Shown in pieces: positions 31,190 to 42,683 of a DNA stretch of 64,000 nucleotides (position 1 is the first letter of the stretch; every line of letters begins with the position of its first letter). Location: positions 12,065,280-12,129,279 of the forward strand of contig OY998177.1 in NCBI GenBank assembly GCA_963921935.1. The letters run 5' to 3'. A model generated the notes under the pieces. It worked only from the letters and a program-made list of their open reading frames with translations. It was not told the origin of the DNA and did not search any database. This DNA comes from Galeruca laticollis (Eukaryota; Arthropoda; Insecta; Coleoptera; Chrysomelidae). The position numbers were made by a program, and so were the translations under genes.

Positions 31190-31612
31190 ATTAACAACTA
31201 TTACAACAAATTAAAATTTAATAGCCAAAGTAATCAATCCATCAAAATATATTTCACTTCCGTACATTCCCGATATAAATAAACCATTACAAAAATGCCG
31301 AACACCATTTAATATTAAAATTGCAGATAAACCAAATAACATTACAGGAAATAAACTTTTTTCTAAACTCAAACCAGATAATAAGGACACGATAAACTCA
31401 ATACATAAAATAAATTGTTCTGATTGCAATGGTACTTACATTGGTCAATCTAGCCCATATTTACTTAAAAGAATTCAACAACACCAGCAATCAGTTCGAA
31501 ATAACAATGAATGTACTGCATTATCAAAACATTCACTTGATAAAAATCACTCTTTTAATTTCAAAAACGTAGAAATTATAATTACAGAAAAAAAAATAGT
31601 AAACGATTAATA
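31190..31612 (+). pseudogene. Penelope-like B, plus copy: GIY-YIG endonuclease
   Basis: After frameshifts near 31140 and 31220 the sequence gives YISLPYIPDINKPLQKC, then NSIHKINCSDCNGTYIGQSS, QQHQQSVRNNNECTALSKHS and NHSFNFKNVEI. The YIG half is intact; the GIY half reads IHK, so it is altered compared with IYE in the minus copy. Ends at a stop at about 31608. Confidence 0.8.
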
Positions 31613-32055
31613 AAAGAAATGATAAATATTATGAAGAATCCTGACTCAGTCAATTTCAGAACTGACATAGACAACTTAAGTTGTATATATACGAACTCAC
31701 TATTATAAATGAACATCTACACCTTACCTAGTTATTAAAAATTAAAAAATAGGTGTCTAGTTCTAATTTTAATTTAATTAGGACACTGTAACATACATGT
31801 CAACTATCTTTAACATAGTTCATTGTTTATATTGTTTGTTTTTATGTGTAATAATTGTCTTTTTCCAATTTTTTAATAAGTTTTAGAGACATATATTTTA
31901 ACTATATGTATTAAAATAAATGTATTATGTTTTCAAAATTTGTAGAAAGGTTTGAAAATGGTTTAAATAAAATAGACCGAAACGTTACCACTATAAGTAA
32001 GTGATTTTGTTTTTGACCGAAACCCACGAAAATATATGAAAATGAATTCTTTTGA

Positions 32056-32176
32056 TTTTCAGCTCACCAGAGCCTGTACAACGGGTCCAATAAATCTTGA
32101 TATACTACATGTTCAGTCAGGTTTGGAGAAATCTCGGTTTGTAACCTCGATACAGCCTCCGGAGTGTATATGATAC
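32056..32176 (+). repeat. Continuation of the 174-base repeat array (right of Penelope B)
   Basis: TTTCAGCTCACCAGAGCC through GCCTCCGGAGTGTAT matches the 24376-24500 segment in the same orientation, completing the unit interrupted by the Penelope B composite. Confidence 0.65.
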
Positions 32177-32887
32177 CGGCCAAACCAGATTAAGGACATA
32201 CTAGTTTTGCCTTGGACAAACAAGGCTTTCCAAAAAGCGATAAGATGAACTAATTTGTTCTAGTATAAACTAGTTTGTCCTTAAATAAATATGAGCTGTT
32301 GGAAAAAACTGGTTTGTCCTAATCTATACTATTTTGACCTACTCCTCTGTAGGATAAACTATTCTAACCTAGACTAGAAAGAATGAACCCACGAAATCAT
32401 TACTTATTTGTACCATTCATTGTATATTAGAAACTATTAATTTCGACATTAACGTTGTCAGATTAAGATTATTAATATAGTTTAATGTCTGCGCCAGTCG
32501 ACAAAATTCAATTAAATTGTTATCAAAAACAATATCAAATGGTGATAACAGTGACGATGAATGTAAAATTACCCTTATTATCAAAATAAATAGAAGGCTT
32601 ACGGTTGTTTAAGTATATTTTCATAAGCATTTATTGACTTTTTCACTCTAAAAAACTTAGTTAAACCACTTTAATTTACCGGCACATGTGTTCTTAACCA
32701 TAGTCAACACTCAACTCTATGTAATTTACTTTTTAAATGAGAGCAATCTATAAAACATTATTTAAATCGCTAACATTACCAGCGATAATAAATAGTACCG
32801 TTATAACGCTAATAACCCTAGTAGTTCATGCGCTAAAAAAGTGCCTCTTTCATTATATCACTGGTATATTTAGACGAATAAGCTACA
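32177..32887. other. No supported gene; small inverted repeat
   Basis: Near 32188 (TTAAGGACATACTAGTTTT) and near 32307 (AAAACTGGTTTGTCCTAA) lie inverted copies about 100 bases apart, with a further TAAACTAGTTTGTCC between them. This looks like a small palindromic repeat, perhaps a MITE relic. The remainder up to the LTR at 32892 shows nothing recognisable. Confidence 0.45.
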
Positions 32888-32891
32888 TGCA

Positions 32892-33086
32892 AGTTATGGG
32901 AACGCATATGGTAATAGGACACCGCTAGACTGCTGAATTGCAATCTCACGGATTGTTTTCTTCATAACGTTTTTAATTATCGCATTCAGATTTTAGATAG
33001 CTTCCTAGTTGTGAAGTCTCATTTATAGTTTGTAGGAATAAAAGGTATTTTTTAAAAAGTAGTTTTTAAAAACTACGAATTTAATT
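32892..33086 (+). repeat. 5' LTR of gypsy II
   Basis: Starts AGTTATGGGAACGCATATGG and ends ACGAATTTAATT; AGT...ATT ends are usual for errantivirus LTRs. It holds GAATAAAAGG as a possible polyadenylation signal. It is short (195 bases) and matches the 3' LTR except for a roughly 20-base insertion near its end. Confidence 0.88.
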
Positions 33087-33103
33087 GGCGCAGTCAGTAG
33101 GAT
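33086..33103 (+). promoter_or_regulatory. Primer-binding site of gypsy II, tRNA-Ser type
   Basis: TGGCGCAGTCAGTAGGAT overlaps the last base of the LTR, as in 17.6/297-type elements, which use tRNA-Ser. The same sequence occurs in gypsy III. Confidence 0.82.
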
Positions 33104-33399
33104 TGCAAATCGGTTCAACAAAAATCGTGACTCCGGTCCGTATCTACGGTTTATTTGTAATCTCGAACTTTGTGTTTTTTTTTTTGGTTTCAAGTTAAGT
33201 TCCTGAATCCCGTCCAGCGAAGAGGGACCACATCACCCAGATCCTAGTGGAAAGGAATGAACATTTTCTTCATAGTACTGTAAGTCGAAAAACATTCCAT
33301 TTTTTTTATTTTCATATAAACTTTCGCTTTTATTCACGTTTCATATACTTTTAGAAAAGTAAAACATTTTTTTAACATAAGTAATATAATTTAGATTAG
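33104..33399 (+). other. Gypsy II leader, non-coding
   Basis: Untranslated leader between primer site and gag. No gene seen. The splice donor for a subgenomic env message would be expected here, but I cannot single one out. Confidence 0.6.
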
Positions 33400-34749
33400 T
33401 TGAATAATGACTCAATTATAGAAGAATTAGCAGATTTATTTAATTCTAGTATAACTTTGGAAGAAAAAAGTAATATACCAGAAATTGAAGCAGTGGCTAA
33501 TCCAAACTATCAATTATTAAAATTATATACTGATACTATCCCACAATACGAGGGTAATCCTCATACTTTAAATAATTTTCTAGATAACTGTGACACACTA
33601 ATTTCTCAATTTTTCGATGCAACAAATCCACAATTAAATAGTTTTTTATTACGCGCATTGTTAAGTAAATTACGTTCAAGAACTGAATTACGAACATGGG
33701 CAGAAATAAAACAAGCTCTTCAATTATGTTTCGGAGATCAGAGAAATATAGATTGCTTAGTGCAAGATTTAATTGTTTTGAGACCATTGAAAAATGAAAC
33801 ACCATACAATTTCGGTATGCGATGTCAGGAAGCACGTAGCTTAGTAATTTCTAAATGAAATGCTTCAAATGATCCAGTTGCAGAAAAAGTTAATAAAATT
33901 GAAAATTATCACGATTTAGCAGTTGAAACTTTTATTAGAGGTTTAACTGGTCAATGGCAAAATAATATACGTTCGCGAAACCCAGATAGTTTAGAAGTAG
34001 CTATGTCTTTAGTTATAGAAGAAGAGAATTTTATGTATAGTTAGAATAGAAATAATACTCTAAATAATCAATCTTACAAACCAATACCGAGAATCACTCC
34101 AGTCAGATAAACTAATCATCATCCCAATTTTTTACAGAATAGCAATGCTAACTACCAACATTTCAACTCGCCACCTTCTGAACCCATTATTCCAATTAAT
34201 CGAAATTCAAATCCAGGTGTATCTAATAATCAATTCTCGCAACCACAATAGAATTTTTATAATGTCAATCGTCCTTCCATCCAAAATCCACAACCCCAGT
34301 GGAGGAACAATAATAGTTTCCAAACTCAAAGACAACCATTTTCCAAGCAACCCAGGCAAAGCCAGATATTGAGAGCACCCTCAAATCAAAGCCGAAATCA
34401 ATCAAATCCCAACAAACCATACAAACCCACTCCAATGGACACATCATCAGGTGATACAATGTTAGCACCCCAGAGGAAATTTACGTCCACAGAACTGTTT
34501 GCACATGATGTAAATCATCAAAATTAAAATTATGAGCTCGATAACCCGTTCAAGAATAAGATGCAAGGTGAATGCTCATACTAAACCCATGATGTCCAAA
34601 ATTCTGATTATTTTAATCCACATGGAACCGATGAAACTTATCCAGAATATGACAATACTAATCAATATCAATTCGATGATCCTTATCAAATTTCCCAAGA
34701 TCCAAATGAAAATTTTCAACAAGAAGCCTCAGAGAACAATCCCTCCTAA
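33400..34749 (+). pseudogene. Gypsy II gag, broken by several stops
   Basis: The 152-residue first frame covers the capsid N-terminus (IPQYEGNPHTLNNFLDNCD, TWAEIKQALQLCFGDQRNIDCLVQDL). A TGA follows SLVISK (33856-33858), then the frame resumes (VETFIRGLTGQWQNNIRSRNP). Further stops lie in the Asn/Gln-rich tail (to about 34740), which lacks a CCHC knuckle as is usual for errantiviruses. There is no ATG at the expected start: the codon at 33400 is TTG and a TAG precedes it. Aligned with gypsy III gag by the shared CF(G/A)D(Q/R)R(N/D)IDCLVQ(D/E)L block. Confidence 0.82.
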
Positions 34750-34794
34750 TAACTTTAAATATATGCAGAGCAAATTTACCACATATTTACATCC

Positions 34795-37056
34795 CCGAAC
34801 TAAACGCAATTTTTTTAATCGATACAGGTAGTACTCGTAGTCCAATTAAACCTAATTTAGCTAATCAATTTTATCCAAATGAAATTTTTAAAGATTTTCA
34901 AATACAAAGTGCTAATAATATAACATATCACGACGAAGTAATAGAAATACCCATTTTAAACATTTTTAGAGTTTCAGAATATCACAAATTCTACCTCTTA
35001 AACTTTAGCGACAAATATGACGGATTAATAGGCATTGATTTATTGAAACAATCAAAAGCTTCAACAGATATGAACTCAAAATTTATCGTAACTCCATTTG
35101 CAAAAATTCCAATAATACACGAAATTGGGAATGAAATATGGAATATTCGAAATCTTAAATATCAAACATATCACTTGATAATACCACCTAGAACTAAACA
35201 ATAAGTTAAAATACCAGTAAAAATGAAACAAGGCATCGGACTTTTAGAATATAAAAAGTTTGCACCTCATATCGAGATGCCGGTCGCTGTAGTAAATGTA
35301 GAAAATTACTTTGCTCTTACTACGATCATAAACTCTAACACTAAACCTGAAAAAATCGAATTTTTCGAACTAATCGATATTGAAATTTTGAAAATAAACG
35401 AAATTAATTTCATTGAAAAAATGGAAAGTGATCATGACCTTATTTTAAAGACAAATTTGAAAAATATCGATCTAAATCATTGCAATCTAGAAGAAAAAGA
35501 CGTCATCAAAAAATTATGTTATGACTATCGTAACATTTTTTATTGTGAAGAGATACCGCTCTCTTTCACTAATCAAATAAAACACAAAATAAATTTAACA
35601 GACGATACCCCAATATTTACTAAGACATATCGTTACCTTGAAATTTATAAAGAAGAATTCGAAACACAAATAAACAAAATGCTTTATCAAAGTATTATTC
35701 AACCTTCCAATTCTCCATACTCATCTTCTATCTGGAATGTGCCGAAGAAAACAGACAAATCAAATAAAAAGAAATTCTGTTTAGTAATAGACTACCGCAA
35801 ATTGAACGAAAATACCATAGCTGATAAATACCCGTTACCAAACATTACGGAAATTTTAGATATATTAGGCAATAGTCAATATTTTAGTACTCTAGACCTA
35901 GCTAGCGGATTCTACCAAATCCAAATGCAGGAAAAGGACATTCCGAAGACAACATTTTCAACTCAAAACGGACATTGGGAGTTTCAACGTATGCTAATGG
36001 GACTACGTTCATCTCCTTCTACATTCCAAAGAGTTATGGATAACATTTTACGAGGTTTAAATAACGAAATACGTTTAGTATACTTAGACGACATTGTCAT
36101 ATACTCTACATCCTTGCAAGAACACGTAGAAAGACTTAAAACAGTATTTGACCGATTACGACTCTCAAATTTTAAAATCCCACTTGATAAATCTGATTTT
36201 CTAAGAAAAGAAGTTGCGTACTTAGGGCATGTTATTACACCAGACGAAGTAAAGCCAATTCCTGACAAGATAAGTGCAATAAAAAATTATCCAATACCAA
36301 AAACTCGAAAGGAAATCAATAGCTTTTTAGGACTATTAGGCTGTTTTAAACCATACATTTAAGATTTTGCCAAAATAACCAAACCGTTAACTTCGTGTCG
36401 GAAAAAGAATGCTAAAGTCAAACACGATCAAAATTTTATCTCAGCTTTTAACACTTGTAAAAATCTATTAATCAATTCACCTATACTTCAGTATCCAGAT
36501 TTTTCTAAGCCCTTTGTTTCAACCACGGACGCTTCAAACGTAGCATTAGGTGCAGTATCATCTCAAGGTCCAATTGGTTCGGATAGGCTAATTGCTTACG
36601 CTTCAAGAACCTTAAATAACTCTGAACAAAAATATAGTACTATTGAGAGAGAATTACTTGCCATAGTATGGGCTTGTAAATACTGCAGACCATATCTCCA
36701 CGGTAAACTATTTAAAATATATTGTGACCATCGTCCTTTAATTTGGCTATTTATTCCCAGAGAACCGAATTCAAAATTAATATTAGTTTTTTTAAATGAA
36801 ACTCACGGTCTCTAGTTAATTCCACAATATAATACAAGTTATTGAAAATTCTATTAAATTGACAATTGTTTCGATAAATCAATATCATCGTATGAGCATA
36901 TTCCACGAAGTAAGGGTCGAGACAGTCAATTTTCAGAATTAATACGCTGGAGATTACGTTTACAAAAATTTGACTATGAAATAATTTACAAAAAAGGTAC
37001 TTTAAATTCTAATTGCGATGCACTTTTTAGAGTAGTTATTAACGCACTCGAAAATG
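34795..37056 (+). pseudogene. Gypsy II pol: protease, RT, RNase H
   Basis: Protease with FLIDTGSTRS at about 34810 and YDGLIGIDLL near 35020. A TAA near 35202 precedes the 379-residue frame 35223-36362, which holds the RT: KKFCLVIDYRKLNENT, LDLASGFYQIQM, RMLMGLRSSPSTFQRVMD, catalytic LVYLDDIVIYS, YLGHVIT. A stop follows CFKPYI at 36360. RNase H (STTDASNVALGAV, STIERELLAIVWACKY, CDHRPLIWLF) is then split by a 154-base insertion at 36783-36936 and ends with FDYEIIYKKGTLNSNCDALF near 37025. The catalytic residues are intact; stops and the insertion inactivate it. Confidence 0.9.
36783..36936 (-). mobile_element. 154-base insertion derived from Penelope A tail
   Basis: Flanked by the 8-base repeat AATTAATA (36775-36782 and 36937-36944); without it and one repeat, the RNase H frame is continuous. 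About 108 bases (36783-36890) match the Penelope A 3' terminus on the minus strand, including GAAACAATTGTC, and start inside the hammerhead core just after the CTGA bases. The next 35 bases (36891-36925) equal 19265-19299. A target duplication this clean shows a genuine transposition event of a very short Penelope product. Confidence 0.85.
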
Positions 37057-38342
37057 ATTCAATGATTAATAATCCTGACGAAATTACAGATCCTCATGAA
37101 TTAGACCAATTTTTGAATGAACTTATAGACGAACAATTAAATGACAATATAACCGATGCCAATTTGCAAACAGCTGACACAATTGACACCGACTCAAATA
37201 CACAACACACCACTTTTAATGTAACAGCAAATGACGGTATACGAATATATGACGAAGTAGTTAATAATAAAGTTAATCAAATTATAGTCACACCCCATCC
37301 ATTTTCTAAATTAATAGTTGAACAAGAATCCTACGAATATCATGAAATAATAAATGTTAAAATTTTGACCCAAAATAATGAAAATTTTATACTCGAATTT
37401 TTAAAAAACTACATAATTATGTAACGTTGTTACTGCATGTATTTCCACAATGATTCTCTTTATAACGATTCCAATAAAATCTATTCAGAACACTTTTCGG
37501 AAAAAGGCCCATGATTAAATATATGCTTAAAACATGTAAACACAATCAACGAAAAGGAAGAACAAATAATGCTAATAAAACATCATCACTTTGGCAAAAC
37601 TAACCATCGTGGTATTGTAGAAAAGTATGAATATTTAAAACGGAACTATTATTGGAAAAATATGAAAACTATCATTACTGAATATATAAACTTGTGTGTT
37701 ATTTGTCAACGAACAAAATATGGCAGACATCCTATATACGCACCTCTGGTAATAACTGAAACAACATCAAAACCTTTTCAAATTATTCACATAGACATTA
37801 TTCATTACAACAATAAAATATATTTAATTATTACTGACGCATTTTCAAAGTTCGCACAAGCATACCAAGTCGAAGGCAAAACGGCTATTCATGTACCTAA
37901 GTAAAGCATTAATAAAATACTTCTGTTCTTTTGGAATACCAGAAAAAATTATTCTTGACCATGGTACTGAATTTAATAATGATACTGTAAAAGAATGTTT
38001 GAATTTACATAAAAAAATACATTTTGGCACTGTAGGACATCACGAATCAAACAGTGTAGCAGAACGATTCAATGTCTAATAGAACATCTCAGAATTCTAA
38101 ATAAAATGCACTCCAATGAAGATGAATTAATTGACTATGCAATTTTGGGTTACAATAGCTCAATATATACTTGCACTAAATTTACTCATTTCGAATTAAC
38201 CTTTGGACACACTAATTCGAGAATTCCAAATGAAATTTTTATTCCCGCAGCATTTTACTCACATTATGCTGAAAATCATAAGAAAAAACTTAAACATGTA
38301 AAATCACTTCAAAAGAATTCAGCGAACATTTTCAAAGGATGA
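37057..38342 (+). pseudogene. Gypsy II pol: linker and integrase
   Basis: 37062-37424 is the acidic linker after RNase H. Integrase starts at 37569: zinc module HHHFGKTNHRG...CVICQR, catalytic IHIDIIHYNN (first Asp), then after a frameshift near 37900 IILDHGTEFNND (second Asp) and SNSVAERFN (Glu, about 38065). Then come a stop and the last piece 38106-38342 (YNSSIYTCTKFTHFELTFGH). The C-terminal domain present in gypsy III is missing, because a deletion joins this end to the middle of env. Confidence 0.85.
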
Positions 38343-38352
38343 AGATAAATCC

Positions 38353-40820
38353 GTGTTAATGAATGAATTTGAATGTATTTGCAACCTAATATTAAATTTA
38401 GAACAAAAAATACAAATCCAGTTAAATCAGATAAATCCTGTTTCTAATATAAGAATCAAAAGAGGAATAATAAATGGACTTGGCTCAATAATTAAGTCTT
38501 TAACGGGCAATCTAGATCAAAACGATGCAGAAAAATATGATAAAACAATTAACACACTTTCTAAGAATCAATCAAAATTAAAAAATAAAGTCAATTCACA
38601 AATAACACTTTTTCAAAATTCTATCAATATTTTTAAAAATAATACAAACACATTGGCACAAAATCAACAAACTTTATTGAAACGAATAGAGGAAATTGAA
38701 ACTTATTACCAACAAGAAAAAGGAAATTATCACTTTAATGTCACGGATACACTGGTTTCTCAAATCGCTCCAGCTTATCAATAAATTTACAATATTCTAG
38801 AGAAAATCGAAGTAGCTATCACATTTTCCAAATTCAATACAGTTCATAATACAGGGTGTCCCAAATAAGAGTGACTGATTTTAAAAATAAATGCCCAGCT
38901 TATTAATTGCTCCAAAGAGATGGAGTTTTCACTAGTTTCACTAGTTTATCAAAGAGATTTTTTTAGGCTTGGTTGGCATTTCATCTCATCAACACAGGGT
39001 GTTATACTAATGTTGGTCAAATTCAAAGGGGAAAATATGTATTATTTTAAATGGAACACCCTATAATTTTTGATCTCATTCGAAAGAGCAATCACTCTCC
39101 TTTCCAAAAATGTATAGTTTTCTATCTTTTGTTTCATTAACAACGAAGATATTCGAGGTTTCATGTAGTAGTACATTTTTGACGTTTTAAGGTTATCCAT
39201 GCAGTGTTCAATGGACTTTCGGGGAAACTATATAATTTCAACTGCGTAGTATTTTTATACAGCATATTTGAACAGCCATGAATACAGAAAGATACTTTTG
39301 ATAACGAAATCACAAACATTTAATATCAGTTTTAAAAAATGAACATTTAAAAACTCTGATTATACAAAACTACTAATACTACTAATCACATTGTTTGTGT
39401 TTTTTCACGGCAGATGGCATAAACGTCATCTTTCTTGGTCCCTACTGTCAAAATTGCGGATTTTATTGTTATGCGACAAACGGTCACAGCATTGAGTTGA
39501 TTTTAGGCATCAAAATACATTCATATAAAACTACTAATTAAAAATGTACTACTACATGAAACCTCGAATATCTTTGTTGTTAATGAAACCAAAGATCGAA
39601 AAATATACATTTTTGGAAAGGCGAATGATTGCTCTTTCGAATGAGATCAAAAATTATAGGGTGTTCCATTCAAAATAATACATATTTTCCCATTTGAATT
39701 TGACCAACGTTAGTAAAACACCCTGTGTTGATGAGATGAAATGCCTGCCAAGCCTAAAAAAATCTCTTTGATAAACTAGTGAAACTAGTGGAAACCCCAT
39801 CTCTTTGGAGCAATTAATAAGCTGGGCATTTATGTTTAAAATCAGTCACTCTTATTTGGGACACCCTGTACAATAATTGAACCAAGAGAAATTCAATACA
39901 GTTCATAATACAAATATTTGAACCTAGAAAACTTTTAGATGAAATAATGATTGAATATGAACAATTGAAATTCAATGAGCTTCCATTTGAACCAAAAGTA
40001 GAAAATATTCTTTTATATGAAAAGGTCAAACAAGTAAAATGTTATACCAAGGGATACAAAATGGTATTTATCTTGAAATTCCTATAGTAGAAAGCGAAAC
40101 GTACCATTATTTCCACATATATCATTGCCTGTACCCACACAAAACTCCTTCTAAGTAACTCTACCTCAAGCGAAATTCCTCATCCTAAATGACCTTTCCT
40201 ATATGTTTTTTGACGAGAGTTGTCAAGAAGTTTAATCTGAATATTACATTTGCTACCAAAACGGACCCGTTATGATCCAAGAAGAATTTCCATGTGAAAT
40301 CCAGATGCTTCAATATTTCAAGAAGGTCTCATCATGCCAGCAGTTAACTGTTCGAATGCCTAAATTACGAATCCAAAAATTAGAGAAGAATCATTGGATT
40401 CTAGTATCTTCTGAAATAAGTGTAGTTGATCCAAAGTGCGGATCTGACACAGACAATTTTCCAATTCATGAAACTTTTATTCTAGAACTTGATTCGGAGT
40501 GCGAAGTGGACATTGATGGTATTAAAATTAAACATTTTGGAAATTATCAAACAGAACTGAAACTAATAAACCTTCCCGATTCAACATTTTCAAGTGAAAT
40601 AGCATATTTTCAAATGGAACCAATCCAATTAAATTCTATCAATTTGGACGACTTTGAATATGTTCTCAGTGCTTTAGACATTCAAAAACAAAAAATCGCC
40701 AACATTTCGTCTCCAATAACATCTGCAAATTTTAATTTTTGGACTATTTTTATTTATTTCATCATATTCATCATTATTTTGTATGGGACTGTAAAATTCA
40801 TTCTAACAAGAAGAATTTGA
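38353..40820 (+). pseudogene. Gypsy II env (F-like fusion glycoprotein), interrupted
   Basis: Envelope of an insect endogenous retrovirus, homologous to baculovirus F-type fusion proteins. The N-terminal signal and first 100 or so residues are lost. The remaining part starts just before the furin-type site RIKRG and the fusion-peptide region (GIINGLGSIIKSLTG), followed by a heptad-rich segment to 38784. It is broken by a stop near 38782 and a 1.06-kb insertion (38851-39889), resumes at about 39913, and ends in 40272-40820 with a membrane anchor (IFIYFIIFIIILYGTVKFI) and short basic tail. Non-functional. Confidence 0.85.
38851..39889. mobile_element. Palindromic insertion with ACAGGGTGTCCC ends inside env
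   Basis: Inverted ends of about 330 bases (38851 to about 39180, and about 39540 to 39870) begin ACAGGGTGTCCCAAATAAGA and its complement. A 23-base host segment (AATTCAATACAGTTCATAAT plus ACA) occurs on both sides (38831-38853 and 39890-39912). No coding content is visible in the 360-base centre. Twenty bases (39870-39889) lie between the right inverted end and the host repeat. The superfamily is unclear: a 23-base duplication is long for a DNA transposon. Confidence 0.75.
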
Positions 40821-40903
40821 AGGAGAAGCCAAGGCCAAGAAATCCAGAATGGCCTCGAAAATTTGGAACTCTGAAATTCAACAAATCCCTCGAATTTCTG
40901 TCT

Positions 40904-40914
40904 AATGACGGAGG
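40904..40914 (+). promoter_or_regulatory. Polypurine tract of gypsy II
   Basis: AATGACGGAGG directly before AGTTATGG of the 3' LTR. It is a short, imperfect purine run, resembling the GGAGGGAGG of gypsy III. Confidence 0.6.
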
Positions 40915-41089
40915 AGTTATGGGAACGCATATAGTAATAGGACAACACTAGACTGCTGAATTGCAATCTCACGGATTGTTTTCTTCATAACGTTTTTTAT
41001 TATCGCATTCAGATTTTATATAGCTTCCTAGTTGTGAAGTCTCATTTTTAGTTTGTAGAAATAAAAGTTATTCAACTACGAATTCAATT
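40915..41089 (+). repeat. 3' LTR of gypsy II
   Basis: Starts AGTTATGGGAACGCATATAG and ends ACGAATTCAATT, followed by TGCA. It is 175 bases and diverged from the 5' LTR at several positions, so the insertion is old. Confidence 0.88.
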
Positions 41090-41093
41090 TGCA

Positions 41094-42383
41094 CTGCAGA
41101 GAAATAAGCTACATGTACTGCATTTGCCTTTTCTACAAAAATTTTTGTGTTGCTTAAACAACTCCACATGAATATTTTGAAAAATACGTTCTGCTATGTA
41201 TTTGGGAGTCAGTTAGTATGTAGGGTCTGTGAGACCGACGCAACTTCTCATTTGAAAAATTTTGAATAGGAAAAAGGAGAGATGGCGAAGGAGGCACGAC
41301 AAGTTGATCGACGAAGAAAAAACTTTGTTTCGAAATTTTTCTCGAATAGGCCGAGATGATTAGGGAAGATTTCAACGATTGTAAGAAAATTTTATTCCAA
41401 CTTTCGTGAAACTAGAGTTAGGTAATTGGTGACATTGAAATTTCTCTCTGGCCGTTGACGTTGTTGGTCTACGTTCATGGACGTCTAGTAAAAAACTCAA
41501 AAGCTCAAACGCAAACCTTTTCCCATTATTGCAAGGAAACTAGCCATTATTCTTCAATTTTTGTAGCAAATGCTCTTTCAACTCAGGCACAGTGCTTTCA
41601 TATTCAGTCGCTATCATTTTTAACTTGCCATTTTTAAGTATTTATCGTTTTTATGCAGCAATTTTATTATTCCATGAATTGGGAAAATTATGATAATATT
41701 CAATGAACTAAGTAATTATCTCAATGTTCTATTCCATGTCCCAGGATACAAGACGCACCGAACTGATGACTATTGGATAAACGTCGTTCGATACGCTGAA
41801 TTTTGTCGAGATCTGACACATGCATCTGGGCAACAACCACATCTCCAACCACACATTATCGATTTGTTGTTATGCAAACATCAATTTGTAGGCCAAGTAG
41901 GGTACGGCGTGAGACGAGAAGCGTAGAGGGAAAGAAACGTCAGAGAATAGGGTATATCCTCTGTTACGACGTCGTCTTTTGATAAAAAATATGACGATAA
42001 CTGTTACTATGCATCAACTGCTGCGCTTAGGTTTCCTTGACTGAAAAAAGACTTATCAAATGCAAAACACAGTTGTCTAGTATTCATTCGAATCTTGGAC
42101 TTGCTGGAATTATTATGGTGTAGTACGACCAGTATAGCCTTTATTGGCTGTATCAATATGTAAAAAGTCAAATGAATTCTAATAATAATTAAATAAACCC
42201 TGATACATTTGAAATGTTTTTTTGAAGATTCTGAAATATTGATTATTTTCAATAGTGCGTTTGGAGCAAACACGAAATAAACTAAATTTGGCAATAATAG
42301 ATAAAATACTAATTTATCCTGCTCCACCACTTTATTTTTATTCATAATGTGAAATGATGTTGGCTTCAAGAATAATGTGAACA
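41094..42383. other. No supported gene between gypsy II and III
   Basis: Short open frames (for example 41690-41926, with WINVVRYAEFCRDLTH) have no recognisable motif. I see no RNA gene or strong repeat. AATAAGCTACATG at 41104 repeats the flank left of gypsy II at 32878, so the original target of gypsy II was locally repetitive. Confidence 0.45.
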
Positions 42384-42387
42384 GTTA

Positions 42388-42617
42388 AGTTTTGTTTTTC
42401 TTTACGAAAAATGTCTTTTTAAAAAGAACTAAAATTAACTATACAAAAATATATTTTAACGAAGAGCAGAAATAATACAAAAAATGTATAAAGACTGTAC
42501 TGAGAGTTATACAAAGAATGAATTAAAATGGTGTTCAAACAGAATATATAATATCGTATAAAAGTGTCTATTATGCAGTTTCACAGGTGCCCACTTGATA
42601 ACGCTGTAGACATAACT
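42388..42617 (-). repeat. 3' LTR of gypsy III
   Basis: On the minus strand it starts AGTTATGTCTACAGCG and ends AAAAACAAAACT. It is base-for-base identical to the 5' copy by reading. Confidence 0.93.
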
Positions 42618-42632
42618 CCTCCCTCCTTAAGT
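42618..42632 (-). promoter_or_regulatory. Polypurine tract of gypsy III
   Basis: Minus-strand CTTAAGGAGGGAGG directly before the 3' LTR, after the env stop. Confidence 0.8.
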
Positions 42633-42683
42633 TTCGAAAAACACGGAGTGGCTTTTCGAATTTTTCTTATCTTCTGTTGGGTT

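Larger units (their letters stand above)
24556..32049. mobile_element. Penelope-like element B: head-to-head pair split by gypsy I
   Basis: The left copy (minus strand) occupies 24584-25819 and, beyond the gypsy insertion, 30163-30314. The right copy (plus strand) starts near 30319 and ends near 32046. Both copies reach the same 3' tail (compare GACCGAAA...GAAAATATA near 31990-32040 with the complement of 24583-24640). TTTTGA at 24550-24555 and at 32050-32055 may be the target duplication. The family differs clearly from Penelope A in protein sequence. Confidence 0.75.
32892..41089 (+). mobile_element. Gypsy element II: errantivirus-like LTR element with env
   Basis: 5' LTR 32892-33086 and 3' LTR 40915-41089, TGCA duplicated outside (32888-32891 and 41090-41093). 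Order: tRNA-Ser-type primer site, gag, protease, RT, RNase H, integrase, env, polypurine tract. This is the layout of insect endogenous retroviruses of the gypsy/17.6 group. It has many stops, a deletion joining integrase to env, a 154-base insertion in RNase H and a 1.06-kb insertion in env. It is related to gypsy III (42388-48263) in every gene, but the LTRs are different. Confidence 0.9.

Noticed and set aside
31640..31720. Second hammerhead in Penelope B tail
   Set aside because: CTGACTCA and CTGACATA occur but without the CTGANGA core and a following GAAA.
41690..41926. 78-residue frame between gypsy II and III
   Set aside because: Reads smoothly but shows no recognisable domain or gene context; kept only as a remark.
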